Shown here piece after piece: positions 34,150 through 44,556 of a stretch of DNA of 64,000 nt. A program made the position numbers and the translations under genes. This DNA is from Lojkania enalia (lineage: Eukaryota > Ascomycota > Dothideomycetes > Pleosporales): positions 315,512 through 379,511 of the forward strand of contig ML986604.1 of the NCBI GenBank assembly GCA_010094045.1. The letters are read 5' to 3'. The stretch's first letter is position 1. The number at the start of each line of letters is the position of its first letter. The notes below the pieces were generated by a model, which saw nothing but the letters and a program-made list of their open reading frames with translations, did not search any database and was not told the DNA's origin.

Positions 34150-35651
34150 CAGCGTCTATGCGTTTCTGTGTCATGTTGCGCTTTCGTTCCTTCTATCTAC
34201 ATGTTTCTAAACATAGTCCATCGTCTATCTACTCTCTACTTGAGCTCCCCGGTACAAAATCTCCGCATGGCATCATGTTGCATGCAGCATCGGGCGGGGA
34301 TTGGTCGATCAGTATGCCACAGGACGATGGGGAGAATAGGGCGGGTAAGGACGCAGAAGGTGTCAAAGTAGCTTAACGCCTCAGCCGGCGCAGGCTCCTC
34401 GGATACGTACTGGATAGGATAGATGTGAAAGTAAGCGCTGGCAATTTGGGGTTTCGACGAAAGAGCCGTCGGTCCAAGTTTGGCCTGTGACGATGATTTA
34501 AGCAGTCGTTTTCGCACAGCCTCTGTCAGGACAGGGGCCCAAGCGCTGGTGTGGTGAGGCGCGCGCCCATCAGACGACCTACACAATGCTCCGGCAGATG
34601 GCCAACCGGTGGCCCACGGCCATCGAGCGCCGTGGGGACAATCTGGAGGTGCAAGCGCGCGAGAAGGAGAGGCAGCTGGACAGAAGACACAGCGGCTGCG
34701 AGCAACATTAAATGGGGCGGCGGGCACTTGGACGAGGTCATTTGCACTGCTTGCTTGCACCGGCTCAACAATCACTTTACCACTCGTTCGCTCCTCTTTC
34801 CGGCGGTCTCCCGTGCCTGTCTCGTCTCGTCTTCCAAGTCCTGTCCCGTCCTGTGCTGTTTTGTCCTGTGCGGTCCGGTCAGCTTGTCTCAAGTTCGACG
34901 TCCCCCGTCCCAGATAGACAGTCTGACTGCCAGGCTCGTGTTGCTAGCACCATCTCCAGCTCCACGGTTTCGGCCTGGCTCGTGTCTTCTAGAGCAGTAG
35001 CAGCAGCAGCAGCCTCCCGTTCCAAACGAGCAAACGGACGAAGGAGAGCACTGGGTTCTCTGGCAGCCTCCCGTACCGTATCGGAGCGCCCACCAAACAC
35101 CCGGACAGCCTGGGACCAATCGCGACGCCCAGCAGCAGGCCCTCAGTCGCAGCCCCGAGCAGCGCTGCAAGGGCGACAAACAAATCACACGCAGCGTTTC
35201 GACGACCAGGGCGTGCCCCGGCGCTTCGAGAGAGGCGGCGGCTGTTTTGCATCACAGATTCACAGCAGCGGGGGTCCGAGCGGCGGAGCTTCGAATCAGT
35301 GCAGTGGCGGGCCACCAGCAGGCCCCGCGCCCCCCGACACTCTCCTTCTGGAGCATTGGCAGCCTAAGCCTGTACGCGCCCGCATATTTTTAGCAGACGA
35401 GCGCCTCCACCACGGCCCATCCAGCGGCCACCACCAACAAACCACCGCGTACAGCTAGTCGCTGTGCACGCAATAAACACACGCTCCCGCCCGACCCAGC
35501 GTGTCTTCCTGCCTGCCTGTCCGCCTCGCTCTCTTCCTCACCCTCCGCCGCCCTGTGGAAGCAGGCACAGCGCAGCCCACCCTCGCTCTTCTTGACCATC
35601 CGCCACCAGCCCGAGTCTTTCGTTCAGAGTACGGCATACCCGCTACCCACT
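34150..35651. other. Long upstream region, C/T-rich, with a short CAG run
   Basis: About 1.5 kb without a recognisable gene. 34800-34880 is a pyrimidine-rich repeat of GTCCTGT- and CTCGT-like words; 34994-35015 is a short imperfect CAG/GCA run; 35460-35590 is CT-rich. Overlapping open frames exist only because the region is GC-rich. It most likely contains the promoter and long leader of the gene at 35652. Confidence 0.45.
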
Positions 35652-36410
35652 ATGGCTGCCACCGACTCCAAGCCCGCACTGTCGACCCTCAAGACGCCGC
35701 TGTCCGCCACCTATCCCTCCGAGTTGCGCTCGCCAATGGTCCACTCCGCCGTCCATTCGGCGGCAACACCCACCTTCATCAAGCGCGAAGAGGCTCTGAA
35801 GACGCCCATCACACCTCCGTCGGCCTACCTAGACTTCCTCAAGACCTTGTCCCCCGTCCTCATGAGCCCAATGCCCACCGGAACTAGCACCAAGTTTGTC
35901 TTCGAAGGCAATCGCCAGGCCTTCACTCCATCGGTGACATCATCGGCCACCAGCGCTTCTTTCACGTCGACATCCGGTGCCACGGACAAGGCCACGCCCA
36001 CCTCCCCGGCGTCGTCAAGGGCAAGCAGCTGCTGCAATTGCGATTCCTCGAAGCAGGAACCTCCCAAATCCGCCCCGCCCACCAAGGTCAATACCGTCAC
36101 CATTCCTCCACCATCACCCTTCACACGGCCACAATCGGCGCGAACACCCCGCCTTTACATTCCACAGTCTCCGTACTCACCAGCATCGGTACGGTCTCCC
36201 GCTAGCGCGCATTCCGCGAGCTCTCCATATTCGGCAGTCTCTCCAAAGTCGTGGGATTTGGACAAGAAGACTGGCCGAACACGGCGCGTGAGTGTTCGCG
36301 AAGTGGTCACGAGAACGGTGACTTACAGCACAACTCCAGTCGATCCAAAAGCACCGGGCTTCCCTCAGATCGATCCAGCACCGCGCGGTAAGAGAAGAAA
36401 ACTAGAGTAG
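35652..36410 (+). CDS. Ser/Pro-rich conserved fungal protein of unknown function
   Basis: Single exon, 252 residues from MAATDSKPALSTLKTPLSAT; a frame open further upstream lacks conserved character. The only ordered-looking block is IKREEALKTPITPPSAYLDF followed by LKTLSPVLMSP, a type of motif seen in ascomycete proteins of unknown role. A cysteine patch SSCCNCDSS sits near the middle. The rest is Ser/Thr/Pro-rich with many SP and TP sites, such as SPYSPASVRSPASAHS, typical of kinase targets. It ends GKRRKLE, a likely nuclear signal. A nuclear regulatory protein under proline-directed kinase control is a guess. Confidence 0.75.
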   Translation: MAATDSKPALSTLKTPLSATYPSELRSPMVHSAVHSAATPTFIKREEALKTPITPPSAYLDFLKTLSPVLMSPMPTGTSTKFVFEGNRQAFTPSVTSSATSASFTSTSGATDKATPTSPASSRASSCCNCDSSKQEPPKSAPPTKVNTVTIPPPSPFTRPQSARTPRLYIPQSPYSPASVRSPASAHSASSPYSAVSPKSWDLDKKTGRTRRVSVREVVTRTVTYSTTPVDPKAPGFPQIDPAPRGKRRKLE

Positions 36411-36884
36411 TCAACGTGCTGGATTGTTTCCCTGGATCTATTTTCGTTAATCGTCGCCTTGCGTCCAGTACAACCCCGCAGCCGCGACACCTGATTTGGC
36501 TTCATTAAGCGCTGTTCTTGGAGCGCTTTTATTATTTACCGGATCACGGCCCAATCTCCTCCCTTCAATCTATTCCGCATCATCTTGCTCGACATCGATC
36601 TTCTTTTCTTGGATCTTGTTCGACGGCTACCGATTTAACCCGACCTATCAATTCCCTTCGGGTCCAGGCGACTCGATCGCATCACTCTTTATATAGTCTT
36701 ATTTTTCATTATTGTTTCACGCTTACGTCTTTGGGGCGTCTTGCGTGGGCTTTTATTCACGGCATCACTGCATTTCCTTATGTCTAAAGCTTACTATTAG
36801 AGGAACGATTCATGTTCTCTCACGAATACCACTCTGGTGCGGAAAATTTTGGGCTCTTCAGGATTTGGGGCCTTTTTTTTTAAC

Positions 36885-37076
36885 ATGGATACCTCTTTGA
36901 TGGGCGCACCGGCGCTTCTAGGAATGTCAATTTACTGGGTGGCGTCCAGAGGAAACACAGATCCTCTTATCGGTTTCTTGATTGGAGACGAAGAGGATGA
37001 CGACGAGGAGCGGCAGGTGCAGTTGATGATAAGAGATGATTGGCAGAAGATGAGAGATGAGAGAAGACTAGGATAG
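36885..37076 (+). CDS. Possible small protein, 63 residues
   Basis: From ATG 36885 a short frame encodes a weakly hydrophobic start (MDTSLMGAPALLGMSIYWVA) and an acidic-basic end (GDEEDDDEERQVQLMIRDD). The composition is protein-like rather than random, but no family is recognised and it may lie in the 3' flank of the preceding gene. Confidence 0.3.
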   Translation: MDTSLMGAPALLGMSIYWVASRGNTDPLIGFLIGDEEDDDEERQVQLMIRDDWQKMRDERRLG

Positions 37077-39437
37077 ATATTCATGATCGGATTATCTACT
37101 TTGTTCCAACCCAATGCAAACATTTCAAAAAATTTGAAGCGCATGCGTTCTGGAATTATGCCCATCCCGAGCGATAGTCCCAGCCTCCTCAGCTAAGCTG
37201 CTGAGGTGGAGGGTTTCCCCAGACCCAAGCGATCACAGCGGATCACCCAAGTCCGCGGCGACCCCAATAACCCCTAGGCCCTGAAGCATGTCGCGTTATA
37301 GCAGCGGCATGGTGCGAAAGATACATAACATGATCACGAGCTCGAGCACCAATGTATGTCTTATCCACACCCGTGTCTCGAAACGCCTCAACCTTCTTTT
37401 CCTCCACTACCGCACATCACACCGCACGACCGACTCTCTGGTAAAATCAGCAAGCCAGAAGGCGGACCGCCCGTCCGCAATCCCTCAATCCTCTTCCGAA
37501 CCACACTCCCCTGTTCCCATATTATCCAATCATCGCACAGAAGCGCTCACCCGGCCATCACATGCTCTGACACTCCGACTCAGGACTCGGAGATGAAGAC
37601 CCGGAGTCATCAGAAAGCTTGCAAGCCTGAGCACCACTAAGCAATCAATCACTCAATCAAAGAAAGATGGAAAGAAGAAAAACCGGACAAACCACACACC
37701 CAACACGTAAACTAGCGAACGAGGTCCTTGTATGCGGTGGGCACCAACACAACGTAACCTTCGCCCCTCTCCCGCCCGCCATCGACCAATCAGACGCAGA
37801 CTCCGGTTTTTAGGACTGCCGATGTGGGCGATGGGATCCTTGACAGTGGGAGAGCGCCCGAGCCTATGGTTAAGCGCCCAGTGATAGGGTCGCGGATTGG
37901 GTTAGTGCGGGTTTTGGGGTTTGGGGTGGTGATTGGGAGGATGTTGGGCGGGCGCTTGAGTTGATTTGCTTAATCGATGAGATGGAATGGATGCCGTGTC
38001 TGCTCTCAGCATCGTCGATCTACTAGAAGGATTGCATAGGATGGATCATGAATTACCGAATCCTATCGCATCTTTGTTATTCTTCTTGCTGTTTCTTTTT
38101 GCCTAGAGCTTTCTCGTCTGATGGAAGATGGGAAGGATGATGTGTGTGTAGATATACCTCACCACGTGCATACACGCACTAAACAATCGTCCAATCAGTC
38201 GATCTGTGGGTTCAACCATTCGATGACGGTCATGGACTGCAGAAGGATCGGAGCTACTGTACAGTACATATGTATTCGTACCGTGCTGATCGCGCATGCT
38301 TTCCGATCCACTTAGACCAAGAAGATCCGGAATAGGCTATGCGGGGTTCAATATTGCTCGATACATCCACGCTAGATATATACATAATTGACAATTAGTA
38401 GGATGTCCATCCGTGTGCCCCGTCACGATTTTGCAGGAGCGAAAATGCTTTTTCGAACATGTACATAGAGTCACAACGACGTTTTGCTGAAGGGTCCACG
38501 CCAGTCCCGTGCGCCAGCGATCCTCTATATGTTTAGCCCATACATGCGCCCCCATGCCGCAAACGTAGGGGCGCTTGCTCCCGCGTCGGCTAGCAGACAG
38601 TTGGCACGGGGCTAAGGCGGAGAATTTCATTGCGCTTGTTTGTGATGGACTATAGCCCCGGCGCTGAAACGCATGTATGAGGTCCGGGAATATAATAGTA
38701 TGAGTGCTAGGGTGCAGAGTCACAGAAATGCAGGGCGCGAGCACATCGCTTGTTAGGCGTTGGCATGGTTATCGATACCTCTGGTTTGTATGTGGTAGTA
38801 TTTTTTTTTTTTTTTTTTTGCTAATTTTGGAGGATTGGAAAATCCAATGGAGCGACCGAGATGGACGGTGATGGTGATCAACCCAGGCATCGAGGCCCAG
38901 ACGTTCAGAGGAGTCTGAAGAAATAATTTGGTTGTAGCCGGGTAATGGCTATGCGTTAGTTAATTGTGATTCGGCGGCATTGCGGCAGAAAAAAAAATTC
39001 AAGTGTCACAGACATTGGTGACCAAGGGGGCCAGACCGTCTCACGAATAAGGGACGTACCGTACGTATACGAGTTGCGCTAGCAGCGCGTTTCAAAGTCA
39101 CTTTCTGGCTCCGAAGGGTTTCGAAAATATCAAGAAAATGGCTTCCTAGTCCGAGCTCTATTGGAAGTAGCGCCCGTTCTGTTTCGTTGTCCATTCTTTT
39201 GCTCCAGCTTGCAGCTCCACGTCCTTAGAAGTCAAAATTGCGAATCGTTCCTTCCACATTCTTGCGAATTACTTTTTACCATTCCCCTATTGAAAGAGAA
39301 TAATATCGCCTTCCCCCACGTATAATTAACAAAGCATCCTCACTCTCTCGAACTACGGCACATATTCAATTCGCCTATGGCATATCATTAGCTCGACCAC
39401 GTGATACCCCTTGCTCTGAATTCGCTCATTCTTACAA
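37077..39437. other. Gene-poor stretch, no gene recognised
   Basis: About 2.4 kb without a supportable gene. It has a run of 19 T at 38801-38819 and a short A run near 38990. No RNA gene, terminal repeat or RIP-like bias was recognised. Confidence 0.45.
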
Positions 39438-40031
39438 TTAGTCGGCACGGTCCCTGCTATTATTCCCCCTCTTCTCCCTCCAAGCGGCCTTCTGCATACT
39501 CCGGGCGCCGCTAGCCCGCTTCTTATCCACATCGCGGTGGATGACGTGGATTTGCCAGTCTCTAGGCCAAGCTCGTAAGGCTAGTTCTTGGACAAAGGCC
39601 ACGGAACGGTGGTGGCCGAGCGCACAGCTACAGCCTACTCTTAGCACGACTTCTTGGAGAGAAGTTTCCTCTGGTGAGCCAATAGAAGGCGCCGCGATTT
39701 TAATGTCTTGTTCTTCCTGTTTGGGCGACTGAGGGATCGAATCCCTCGGCGAACCACAATCCGTCGCTTTATCACGAGACTCTAGGACAGCTACTTTGCT
39801 AGCCATAGCGGCGCGGATCTCTTGTTCAACCGCCTCTAGTTTTGAGATAAAGATTGAATTGGAGAGTAGATGCTCCCGTAGGCGTTTGGAGCGGCCATCG
39901 CTGACATCGCGGACTGCCTTAGGAGGGTTGGGGATGCTTCGCAGATCGTATTTCAGGTCTGGCGGTGGGTTCAATGGTGGGTTTCTGCCGTGCGAATATA
40001 GAACGAGGATAGGCTGAGGCAAAGTACTCAT
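39438..40031 (-). CDS. RapZ C-terminal-domain-like protein
   Basis: Single exon, 197 residues. Its motifs match the C-terminal domain of bacterial RapZ (YvcJ family): LVLYSHGRNPPLNPPPDLKY leading to DLRSIPNPP, then DGRSKRLREHLL, the signature VGCSCALGHHRSVAFVQELA, and a late HVIHRD. In bacteria RapZ binds the sRNAs GlmY and GlmZ through this domain and so controls GlmS. The P-loop kinase-like N-domain of RapZ is absent here, so this is a stand-alone module. A Glu/Ser/Pro-rich insert lies in the middle. The end is basic (KAAWREKRGNNSRDRAD). Role in fungi: unknown to me; RNA or nucleotide-sugar binding is inference. Confidence 0.82.
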   Translation of the reverse strand: MSTLPQPILVLYSHGRNPPLNPPPDLKYDLRSIPNPPKAVRDVSDGRSKRLREHLLSNSIFISKLEAVEQEIRAAMASKVAVLESRDKATDCGSPRDSIPQSPKQEEQDIKIAAPSIGSPEETSLQEVVLRVGCSCALGHHRSVAFVQELALRAWPRDWQIHVIHRDVDKKRASGARSMQKAAWREKRGNNSRDRAD

Positions 40032-40680
40032 CGAGGTGCAATTTGGGGTTGAGGATAGCAGTGTGCCTTATACTGCACTTTGAGTCTAAGTTGAAGAGTT
40101 GATGTTGAAAGTCTGAGTAATGGCACCATCTCACGTAACAGGCGCAACGTCCCACTTCCACTCGCAGCACTAGAACACCTCAGGTTTCCCCCCAATATAG
40201 CCCAAATAGAAGTCAATATATTTCTATGTCTCCGAGACCGCATCTGCATCTTTCTCTTGCAGCTATGCTAGCAGAATGCGGATTAGTTAGGAATTTCTCA
40301 ATTTGAGCAATAGGACCACTTAGTATTCACACGATCTTCGATAACTTGCCTAATCAAGCTTGCAGAAGCCTTTGTACTACTGTAAAGCCACAATGCTCGT
40401 TGCTTATGGCTGAAAATCATCATATTGTTCTCAAAGCCTCATACGAAACAGGCGCCTATCTTTCCGATCATGGCACCTCTCTCGCAGCTCTTTGTGAAGC
40501 CTGTCGCCTAAAGCGGAAATCTCTACGGCCAGTATACAACATAAAGTCCCGTTATGTCGCCATCTTGCACTTTCTACTAATTCGATTATCGTGCACAACC
40601 CTTATTTTTCCTTTCCTCTTTTCATTCGTGCAACATTTACTGATTCCAAATATTCACTTCAATCGTTCACATAGCCAAAA
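40032..40680. other. Divergent upstream region, RapZ-like / GNAT gene
   Basis: Promoter region of both neighbours. Short open frames here have no family features. Confidence 0.45.
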
Positions 40681-41729
40681 ATGCCACCAACACTCTTGCC
40701 GGATGCCGCTCATTTCACTTTCTCATCCCGCGGTGACGAATCCTACAGGGCCCTAGCCAGAAATCGTGGTTTACAACAAAATTGTACTCTCGCTCCAAGA
40801 TGCGGTTTACCATTCCGTGACCCGCTACCTGCATCCCGCCCCTCAACACCACTATCCATCCATCCATCCTCTACCCATTCTTCCCGCTGCACAACCCCAC
40901 TCAACATCCCTCCCAGCTCGGCATACACCACACCGCCATCTAGCCGCTGCCATAGTCCTATGCTCAAACCCCAAGACTCCCTACCCGTAAACATCAACCT
41001 CGAGCCCTTCTTCTCCCAAGACGCCGAACCTACCGCTATTCTCTACGAAAAAGCCTTCGCCAACGATGGCATCCGCCACTCCATCTTCCCACCCACGCTC
41101 TCCAACCCCTCAGACCCCCTCGCCGAACGCCATTGGCGAACCCAACTCTTCGAAATGGCGCTCGCAATCCCAAGCGCACACATCGTGAAAGCCGTCGACT
41201 TCCGCAACGGAAAGATAGTCGGGGCAGCAGGGTTCTTTGGCCCAGGGGGCATCCAATGGGACACTGAGGCGCAGGCAGAAGCCGCGGGCGTAAGCCTGTC
41301 CAACATGCCATTCTGCGATGCCGGTAAGAAGAAACAATACGATGACATTGTGAAGCAGAAACGCAGCAAAGTATTGAAGGACGACAGGGAAGTATGGGGT
41401 ATGTGAGATTCCGACAACTAGTCGATAGGAGAATTGACTGACGAATATTAGAACTCGCACACGTTTTCGTGGATCCCGGGTACCAGGGACGCGGCATTGG
41501 CAAGGCGTTGCTGGAACGGGGGATCAAGCTTGCGGATACGGATGGATTGCCGTTATATTTGGAGGGAACGCCGGCAGGGAGGCGGTTGTATGAGAAATTG
41601 GGGTTCGCTGTTGAAGAGGAGTCGGTTTTCGATGGTGTATATCATAATGGCGAGCCGTATAAAATGTATTTTATGGTTAGATGGCCCAGCGGAAGAATAG
41701 ATGCTGGGTTGGAATTACATTGGGAATAA
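40681..41729 (+). CDS. GNAT-family N-acetyltransferase
   Basis: Model: join(40681..41398, 41452..41729), 331 residues. Residues 1-100 are Ser/Thr/Pro-rich and probably disordered. The acetyltransferase fold follows, with AHIVKAVDFRNGKIVGAAGF, then after the 53-nt intron the acetyl-CoA loop LAHVFVDPGYQGRGIGKALL (the R/Q-x-x-G-x-G/A motif) and PLYLEGTPAGRRLYEKLGF. It resembles the group of fungal small-molecule GNAT enzymes rather than ribosomal or histone acetyltransferases. The substrate cannot be told from sequence. The split codon at the junction gives GluLeuAlaHis, which supports the intron. Confidence 0.88.
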
Positions 41730-42110
41730 AAAAATGACGGGGAAGACAAAGTCTAAGCGGGAACTAGAATGAATATAGTCCGCTTATGGAATAAACAAAA
41801 AGCCTGCGTCAGCCCCATTGGCGAGAGCTAATTTTGAAGGCCCAATATAATTGAAGGATCAGTAATTGATCGTATGCTACGGTTACCTATAGCTATTTCC
41901 CAAGTCCAATATGCACGGTTAGGTTGAGAAACGAATCCTCAAGATGACGTGAAGTCTATGCCGAAGTAGTCTCTAGCCGCCAAAACCAGCTACGTTCGTA
42001 TAATAACACTCATTACTCATCTTCACGCTGTATATCCCATTGAATGAATCACCCGCGCCGATCAGGCGGCTCCCATGTCCATGCCAAAACGCCGCGCAGA
42101 TGCTTGTGAA
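41730..42110. other. Convergent intergenic, GNAT gene / UBX5
   Basis: 381 bases of 3' flank for both genes; nothing else is seen. Confidence 0.45.
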
Positions 42111-43723
42111 CTACTCTAAAAACTCCACCATTACGCTCGTGTTCTTCAATCCAGCTTCCTCAATGGTCATGTCAAGAGTGTCGAGCAGATTCTTCCCGAG
42201 TGCAACAAGCTCGAACTCAGCACCTTCGTGGCCCTCCCATGGTTCTGCTTTAATCCACTCGTAGAACCTCCTGACAGGGTCCGATAGCTCGAACCTCCGA
42301 ATGACGCGTTTCCCATCATTGGACCTGAACTGGAGGCGGGTAACGGTCGGTCCTTGCGGTGGCTCTGTATGTTGATTTGACGAAGAAATCCAAGCAAACG
42401 GAGAATCCGCAGAGCCATTAGCGGCTGGTGTCTCTGTAGCAACAGACTCACTTGCCGCCTTTTCTTTTCCTTTGCTAGTCGGCTCAGGGTCCTTCGTTAG
42501 GGCGTCCGGGTCGTCATCTTTGGGTCCTTGGCTGTTGTCCAGGCTGTTCTGGAGAGCCATCTCTAGCATTTCTTCTTCCGTCATTCGATTTACATCAACC
42601 TTCTTTCGCTCCGGTTTTCGGGTAGCCACTGGGTTCTTGGCGTTTGCCTTGAGGCTATATCGGTCTAGAAATTCGTGTAATTGGGCATGGAACTCCAATG
42701 GTGGTGGCACTGGCGGTCCAGACCAGACCTTGACCTGTTCTCCTGTTCGAGGATCCACAATGGCAACGTGAGGATACGCATCCTGGCTATCGCGAGCATG
42801 GAAATAGTAATTCATGTACTGCTGTCCGCGTGGATCATCTTTGGTATATTGCAAGAAGATAAAGTTCTCCCGAATTGTCTCCTTGATGTCTTCATTCTTC
42901 CAAATATCCCGATTGAGAATCTGGCAGTCGAATATGGCAGGATCTTGGATGTTCACTAGAAGCCATTTCTCCTGATCTTTGCCCTCTTCACGCGCCTTGT
43001 CCCAAGACTGCTGGAACATGATTTCAAAAGGGGGTCGGTACATCTCCGCCAGCAGATTGGATTTCGACGAAGCTTCCGAGGCACCGCCGGTTGCGGTAGC
43101 TAACTCGCGGCGCCGTGCGCTTGTATCGCCACTATTATCCCAAACTGAGGTCTGGGCCGATCGTTGCTGGTTGAAGATACCAGGCCGCCCTATCGAAATG
43201 GGTTAGCATTCGAAGATCGACCAAATTAGAAATGAGACTACTCACCAGGAGTTCGCCGACGAGCCATTTGCTCTCGTACCATAGCATCAATATCATCCTC
43301 CTGCGACCCCCAGTTCGAACCAGGACCAACCAGTGTCTCCGTCGTCCGAGCCATCGGCGCTCGTACTCCCGTCTCCGGGTCTACCCCACCCATACCGCCC
43401 ATGCCCCCGTACATTTCTTCCTGTAGGCGGCGTGCCATTGCCTCATCGTCTTCCATACTGGTATTCGGTGCGGCAGCTGGGGCATCGAAGTCGGACATCT
43501 CTTCGTCCGAGTCTATATTGATGGGATTGTTGGCTGTGTTCGTCGACGAGCGATTTACCGTTGGTTGCTGCGGCCCTGAGGCATCACCAAAGTCCAGGTT
43601 CGGGCTGTCGAAGTAAAGCTGAATAGCTTGCTCGAGGTTGTTGTCGGTGAGGCGAAGGTATTGGGCGGCCTTCTGCGGATCGCAAGATGTAATGCTGACG
43701 AAGTTAAGAATGTCTTCCTCCAT
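42111..43723 (-). CDS. UBX5: UBA-UAS-UBX domain protein, Cdc48 adaptor
   Basis: Adaptor that links Cdc48/p97 to ubiquitinated substrates and, in animals (UBXN7), to neddylated cullins. Model: complement of join(42111..43189, 43246..43723), 518 residues. Domains in order: UBA (about 1-45, with PQKAAQYLRLTDNNLEQAIQ), an acidic linker holding EDDEAMARRLQEEMYGG, a UAS thioredoxin-like domain (about 205-330, WLLVNIQDPAIFDCQILNRD), a UIM-like helix TEEEMLEMALQNSLD (about 365), and a C-terminal UBX domain (about 437-518, TVTRLQFRSNDGKRVIRRFE). This order is that of Ubx5/UBXN7. The intron of 56 nt gives TPGRPGIFNQQ. It is divergent from ECM29, another proteasome-pathway gene. Confidence 0.93.
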
Positions 43724-44556
43724 CTTGAGGAATCGACTATTAGGAGTTTGATATGTTGAGATAAGGTGCTCGAGTAAAGTTGGCGGGAGTATTGTTAAGG
43801 AGCTTCGGTGGCGGTTGACAGGCGAGGAACAGCACTCGCGGGGTGCTTTATCTCCTCATAAACCAGCGCTGTACTGAGAGAGGCGGCGCTAGTGCCTGGT
43901 GCTGGTAAAGCGACACTCGTGTCCACAGCTAGTAGGCAACCAGAAGGCTTAGAAAAGTAGCCTAGTCAAGTTTAACGGTTGCGTTGTAAGCGCAGGGTGC
44001 ACGAGGCCGTGAGAGTGAATGGGTAGCCGGGTCCAGTGCAAACAAATCTTGACCACGGTGAGACGACGAAGAGTGGAGGCTGTGGTAGCAGACGGCTTCG
44101 ATGGCAGTCACGATAGACGGAGGGCCGTATGCTTAGGAGGCGGGCGACGACTCGTGAGTGGCAGGTAACAGGCAAGGTAATGTGAAAAGACGCTGCTCGA
44201 AAACGCGGTTTGTAGGCAATAATGCTCTGCGTCACCAGGCTTGAATGGTCTGTGCGTCTTCACTTCCGCCAACGACGCTTCCCCGATGCTGACCGACGTC
44301 GCTGCCCCTGCCACTCCGAGGCCCTGCTTACTACGTACAGCGTAGTGAATGTGAGGAGGCGAACCCGTAGATTATCTTCTTGTCCTACGACTCGGCTCGG
44401 CCCCGATTTCTCAGCAAAGACTCCTGTCTGGGCTTAGCTTTAGCTACCTACTGCGCCACGCCATCAGTATCTGCCTGTGGCATATGGCTTAAGTATCCTC
44501 TCTGCGACTGAGATTCTTGGAACAATTATCCTAAGTGACTAATCTCCGTCTCAATC
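43724..44556. promoter_or_regulatory. Divergent upstream region, UBX5 / ECM29
   Basis: 833 bases between the two start codons; open frames here are GC-driven and non-conserved. It must contain both promoters. No site is named. Confidence 0.45.

Noticed and set aside
34712..35458. 248-codon frame and several overlapping frames upstream of 35652
   Set aside because: GC-rich repeats keep many frames open at once; no protein pattern, and composition changes with frame.
38801..38819. T19 tract as a possible retroposon tail
   Set aside because: No target duplication or adjoining coding remnant was found; a simple homopolymer is enough.
39006..39194. 62-codon minus-strand frame upstream of the RapZ-like gene
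   Set aside because: Too short, no family, no splice partner.
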